DNA of 64,000 bases from contig CATNEN010000008.1 in the NCBI GenBank assembly GCA_950097015.1, forward strand, positions 2,790,001-2,854,000, given 5' to 3'. The stretch is from Macrostomum hystrix (taxonomy: Eukaryota > Platyhelminthes > Macrostomidae). How positions within the stretch are numbered: the first letter of the stretch is position 1; each line of letters starts with the position of its first letter. Made by a program: the position numbers and the translations under genes. Below the pieces are notes generated by a model that was not told the origin of the DNA, searched no databases, and saw only the letters and a list, made by a program, of their open reading frames with translations. Below are positions 60,591 to 64,000 of the stretch, in pieces.

Positions 60591-62550
60591 CTGAAGATAG
60601 ACTCAATCCAGAAAACGAAAAGTTTTATTCAGATCTGTGAGCTGATTCCTTCGTCTTTGCTTCCTATACTATCGAAACGGGAGCAAAAAGTGCTTGCTGA
60701 CTTGCACAGCCTTTTTTACATGCCTCCACATTAGTACAGTAAATCTGGACCCTGCTGTCTGTCCTTCTCGTTATCCATTACCATTAGGCGCCTATATACA
60801 ACTTATCTTTATTACAGCCATACGGAACCAACAGGAATGAGAGGCAGCAGAACAAGTCTAAGTGGATATAGCACGTGCTGTACAGCAAAGGAATTTTTGG
60901 GACACTGGTAATTTAAATGGTCGATTTACTTTTGTTCGGAAACAAGCTAATGGATGCACTATATAATTGAAAAAATGTCAAGTTTTTATTATTACTAAAT
61001 CCACAGAGTACATTGTAAAGTGGACAAGCGAATGTCGACAAAGTGGAATCAGAAGCAGAACAATGTCCACCCGTGCCACGAACCAAGATTCATTACACAA
61101 GAAAGCGTGGGCAGGGCAGGAGGACACTTTCGTTGCAAATCGGGATAAAGAAATGTGGCCTGCAAGAGGGGGTTGGAGAGAGCGAAAGGGTGAAAGGGCA
61201 AGCAGTTGGTAACCAGATGAGGATAAATTATTCCCCACATCTTCATTTCATATATTTCACATTTTCCTTTTCTTAATTTCCTCCCATCCATTTAAGTGCT
61301 TTTATGGGTGGAAATAACAAAGCTTAGGGAATCGGATATTTCCCAGCAATATAGCCGCGAAAGTTTATCCGGCAATCTGGTTGCATCTATCCTACTTAGA
61401 CGAGTAGCAACATTGGTAGCACACACATCAATGCGATCAGTTTAACACAGTAAACACGCCTTTACTACTTGCCTAGCGGTAGTAGTATGGCCTGACTAAA
61501 ATATTGATACAAATGGAAATGATCGGCACGCGAACCAATCCAGGAAGCTGAGCCGGAAGCTTCATCTCACCATCTACTCAACCGAATCACTTATATATAA
61601 AAGTGTTTCCTGGCTCCATTCAGGTGTAACAATGAATCGAAAAATATTGACTGCAAGACTAGGAATATTTTCTAGCTGATTGTTCATGTTCGCGAAACTC
61701 GGAACTGGCTGACTTTGAGTCGATAGATCGTGTCTTAGATCGCCTGCTGCTCCAGTCTCTCTCTCTCTCTTTCTAGTGAAATATTAATGCAACAAGACAG
61801 GCAATGGGTCCCCCTCCTCAGCCAGTCATCGGACGGCCTTGAAAGAAGAAAAAAAATAGTCGAATACTAGGAATCGAGCGAACGGCTACAGAGACTATGG
61901 ACAGAAAGCCGCCGCTTACCCTGCTGAAGCCGCTAGGCGGAACGAATATTAAATTAAATTAATAATTTAACAAGCGCCGACTCAGTAGATCGCCGATGTT
62001 GCGGCAGGAGAGAGATAGAGAGAGCCAACAAGGCTTTGAGCACACATATCAATCATTTCGATGCAGCTTTACGCACAGGACCGATCAAATTTTGAGTCAG
62101 AGCGGGAGACACTCAATTGGTAGCGAGTAGTGGGCACTGGCTAGTGCGAAATGAGCGATGGACAAATTGTGCTACTTGTGGAAGTCCAGTATATGAATGT
62201 AGTATATTTAAGCAGACTAGAACTAATTAAGATTATTAAGATTAATAGGTAAAGATAGGAAATTTGTCAGATAGACTTAGACAATAGAGATGGGACAGTT
62301 TAGAGTAATAAGTGAGTGAAATAATGTGAAATAGCAGGAAATGAGTGAAGAAGTGAAGAGTGAAGAAAGTGAAATAAATTTCATCGTAGAGTTTAGACTC
62401 AAAATAGGAGACGATATGTATCGAAAAAGTAATAACTAGAGAAATGGTTTTATGAAAATTTCAGAGTCTTATATAAATTTTGGGTAGGAAAGAGGATATG
62501 AAAAAGTCACTGTTAAGTCCCATTTTTGTATGTCCGAATTCTGTAGTTAG
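60591..62550. other. No gene recognised
   Basis: About 2 kb of unique sequence with short frames only (60967-61291 region on both strands, no domain). A (TC)n patch lies at 61756-61775. Confidence 0.4.
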
Positions 62551-62790
62551 GCTACACACGCACACAGATACCGTACGCAGGCACACACTCACACAGGTTT
62601 TCTCATCGTCTGGCAGTGTACACTCTCACTGTGCCTTGGAGGTTGGCCCTCATGGGCGTAAATTGCACGACAAGCCCCCAAGCCTTTTTATCGCGGCTGC
62701 GCCCCAAATAATTGTGGCCTGGCCGCGGAATCGAGCTCAGGGACCATGGCGCGAGAGGCAAACGCGTTAACCGCTCTGCCACCGATTCCC
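62551..62790 (-). mobile_element. SINE copy with intact tRNA-like head, 3' end missing
   Basis: On the minus strand the head reads GGTGGCAGAGCGGTTAACGC (box A) and GAGCTCGATTCCGCGGC (box B), the best-preserved of the copies. The body follows to the GTATCTGTGTGCG block. It lacks the CAGCCCTCCTGCAATT end and ATT tail. Confidence 0.88.
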
Positions 62791-62792
62791 AT

Positions 62793-62832
62793 GTGGATGG
62801 ATAGAATGGATAGAATGGATAGAATGGATAGA
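62793..62832. repeat. 10-bp repeat (ATGGATAGAA)
   Basis: Four units immediately next to the SINE head. Confidence 0.9.
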
Positions 62833-63684
62833 AATAATCATTGTCGGGCCAAATAAACAGCTAGTGACAAAGCCGCAGCTATTTATTCATAAATTAATGG
62901 ACATTAACAGGATTTAATAAAAAATATTCAGATCTCACCGATGAGAACATTGTCGATCTGGTATCAAATAGAATACCGAAAATAAATCTATATTTATTGC
63001 TAGTCTGGGTTAAATACTAAATTTCAAACAGTCGGTTGTCCACAGACAAGAGTCTGTAAAGTATAATATAAAGCTGCAGTTGGACGGGCTGTGAATAGGA
63101 AACTGGAGGCTGTGGACAATGCAAGGAATAGGTAGAGAGGGTAACAGAACTGACGTGGCCCAGCCAATCACCAATGATAGGTCAAATCTATCGGCTATTG
63201 GCTGCCGTTTTGTACTTTAAAACATTCATTCTCATGCACGAAATTCCCCTCCATTCTCTGGGATTATTTTATGTCGACAAAAATGACGCGAACGGATATT
63301 GAGGCGTCAATGAGTTCGAGCTAATGGGAGATTAATGGGATTTTGCGAGTTAGCTAGCGAGTGGAGCCGGTGTCAAATAATCCCAACAGGGTCTCAGTAG
63401 AGGCCAGGCGAGGCCACTAGAAGCTTGAGTGCAACAATCTGGGACATCCACCTGCGTAAGCAACCAACTGAAATATTGCAACGGAAGAAAGCTAGATTAA
63501 AAGAACATATCGGATTTTGGTGAAAGCTTGTTGTGCCAATGCAGAATTGACACACAGGTGGTTGTGCATCTTAACAATTTAAACATTTAAACATGTATAA
63601 AAGTGAACAAAATGACTTTGTTTTGATAAAGTTATACACGTTAATCGTTAAAAATAGTGAGAAACACAACAGGAACACTAACAC
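62833..63684. other. No gene recognised
   Basis: Unique sequence without supported features. Confidence 0.4.
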
Positions 63685-64000
63685 ACAGGTTAGTAGGGAT
63701 CACAGGATAGTAGGGATCACAGGATAGTAGGGATCACAGGATAGTAGGGATCACAGGATAGTAGGGATCACAGGATAGTAGGGATCACAGGTTAGTAGGG
63801 ATCACAGGATAGTAGGGATCACAGGTTAGTAGGGATCACAGGATAGTAGGGATCACAGGATAGTAGGGATCACAGGTTAGTAGGGATCACAGGTTAGTAG
63901 GGATCACAGGATAGTAGGGATCACAGGTTAGTAGGGATCACAGGTTAGTAGGGATCACAGGTTAGTAGGGATCACAGGTTAGTAGGGATCACAGGATAGT
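63685..64000. repeat. 17-bp minisatellite (AGTAGGGATCACAGGAT)
   Basis: About 18 units with GGATAGT/GGTTAGT alternation, continuing beyond the right edge. Confidence 0.97.

Overview
This is a stretch of animal nuclear genome. It has spliced genes with GT-AG introns, animal-specific families (a five-Ig kirre/NEPH-type adhesion receptor and a Rab27 GTPase), a dUTPase, a RhoGAP protein, tRNA-derived SINEs, a non-LTR retrotransposon fragment, a hAT-type MITE and a Ty3/Gypsy-type LTR element. Roughly a third or more of the window is minisatellite, with over thirty separate arrays of 10-59 bp units. The mid-range base composition and extreme tandem-repeat load would fit a free-living flatworm such as Macrostomum or another lophotrochozoan. 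That placement is inference only; the sequence proves just 'invertebrate-like metazoan'.

Layout. 1-19.4 kb: no protein gene recognised; minisatellites, two SINE pieces and the 3' end of a non-LTR retrotransposon. 19.47-35.56 kb (+): an Ig-superfamily receptor gene. Eight exons could be assembled by hand and all splice phases agree; the first exon (signal peptide) is not found. The introns are mostly tandem arrays, plus a hAT MITE and a SINE in intron 1. 38.8-45.4 kb (-): Rab27, three exons covering all GTPase motifs. Its large intron holds an LTR retrotransposon (40158-44961) with identical LTRs and a perfect 5-bp target duplication. 47.4-50.7 kb (-): four phase-consistent exons of a gene I do not recognise. 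51.9-52.4 kb (-): single-exon dUTPase. 53.5-58.7 kb (-): two exons of a RhoGAP gene whose 5' part lies in or beyond the right end. 58.7-64 kb: no coding sequence seen; two arrays and one SINE.

Most notable: (1) The LTR element has the pol order protease-integrase-RT-RNase H, as in Gmr1-like elements, not the usual Ty3/Gypsy order. Its one long frame is interrupted only by two in-frame UAG codons. (2) Several intronic minisatellites of the receptor gene look as if they were amplified from the adjacent exon or 5' splice site, giving dozens of GGTGAGT-type donor copies in the sense direction. (3) A shared 37-bp tandem repeat follows the stop codons of two unrelated genes in the same sense orientation. 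(4) A tRNA-derived SINE family occurs in five copies.

All gene models were made by eye from splice signals, phase and domain recognition; no database or transcript was consulted.
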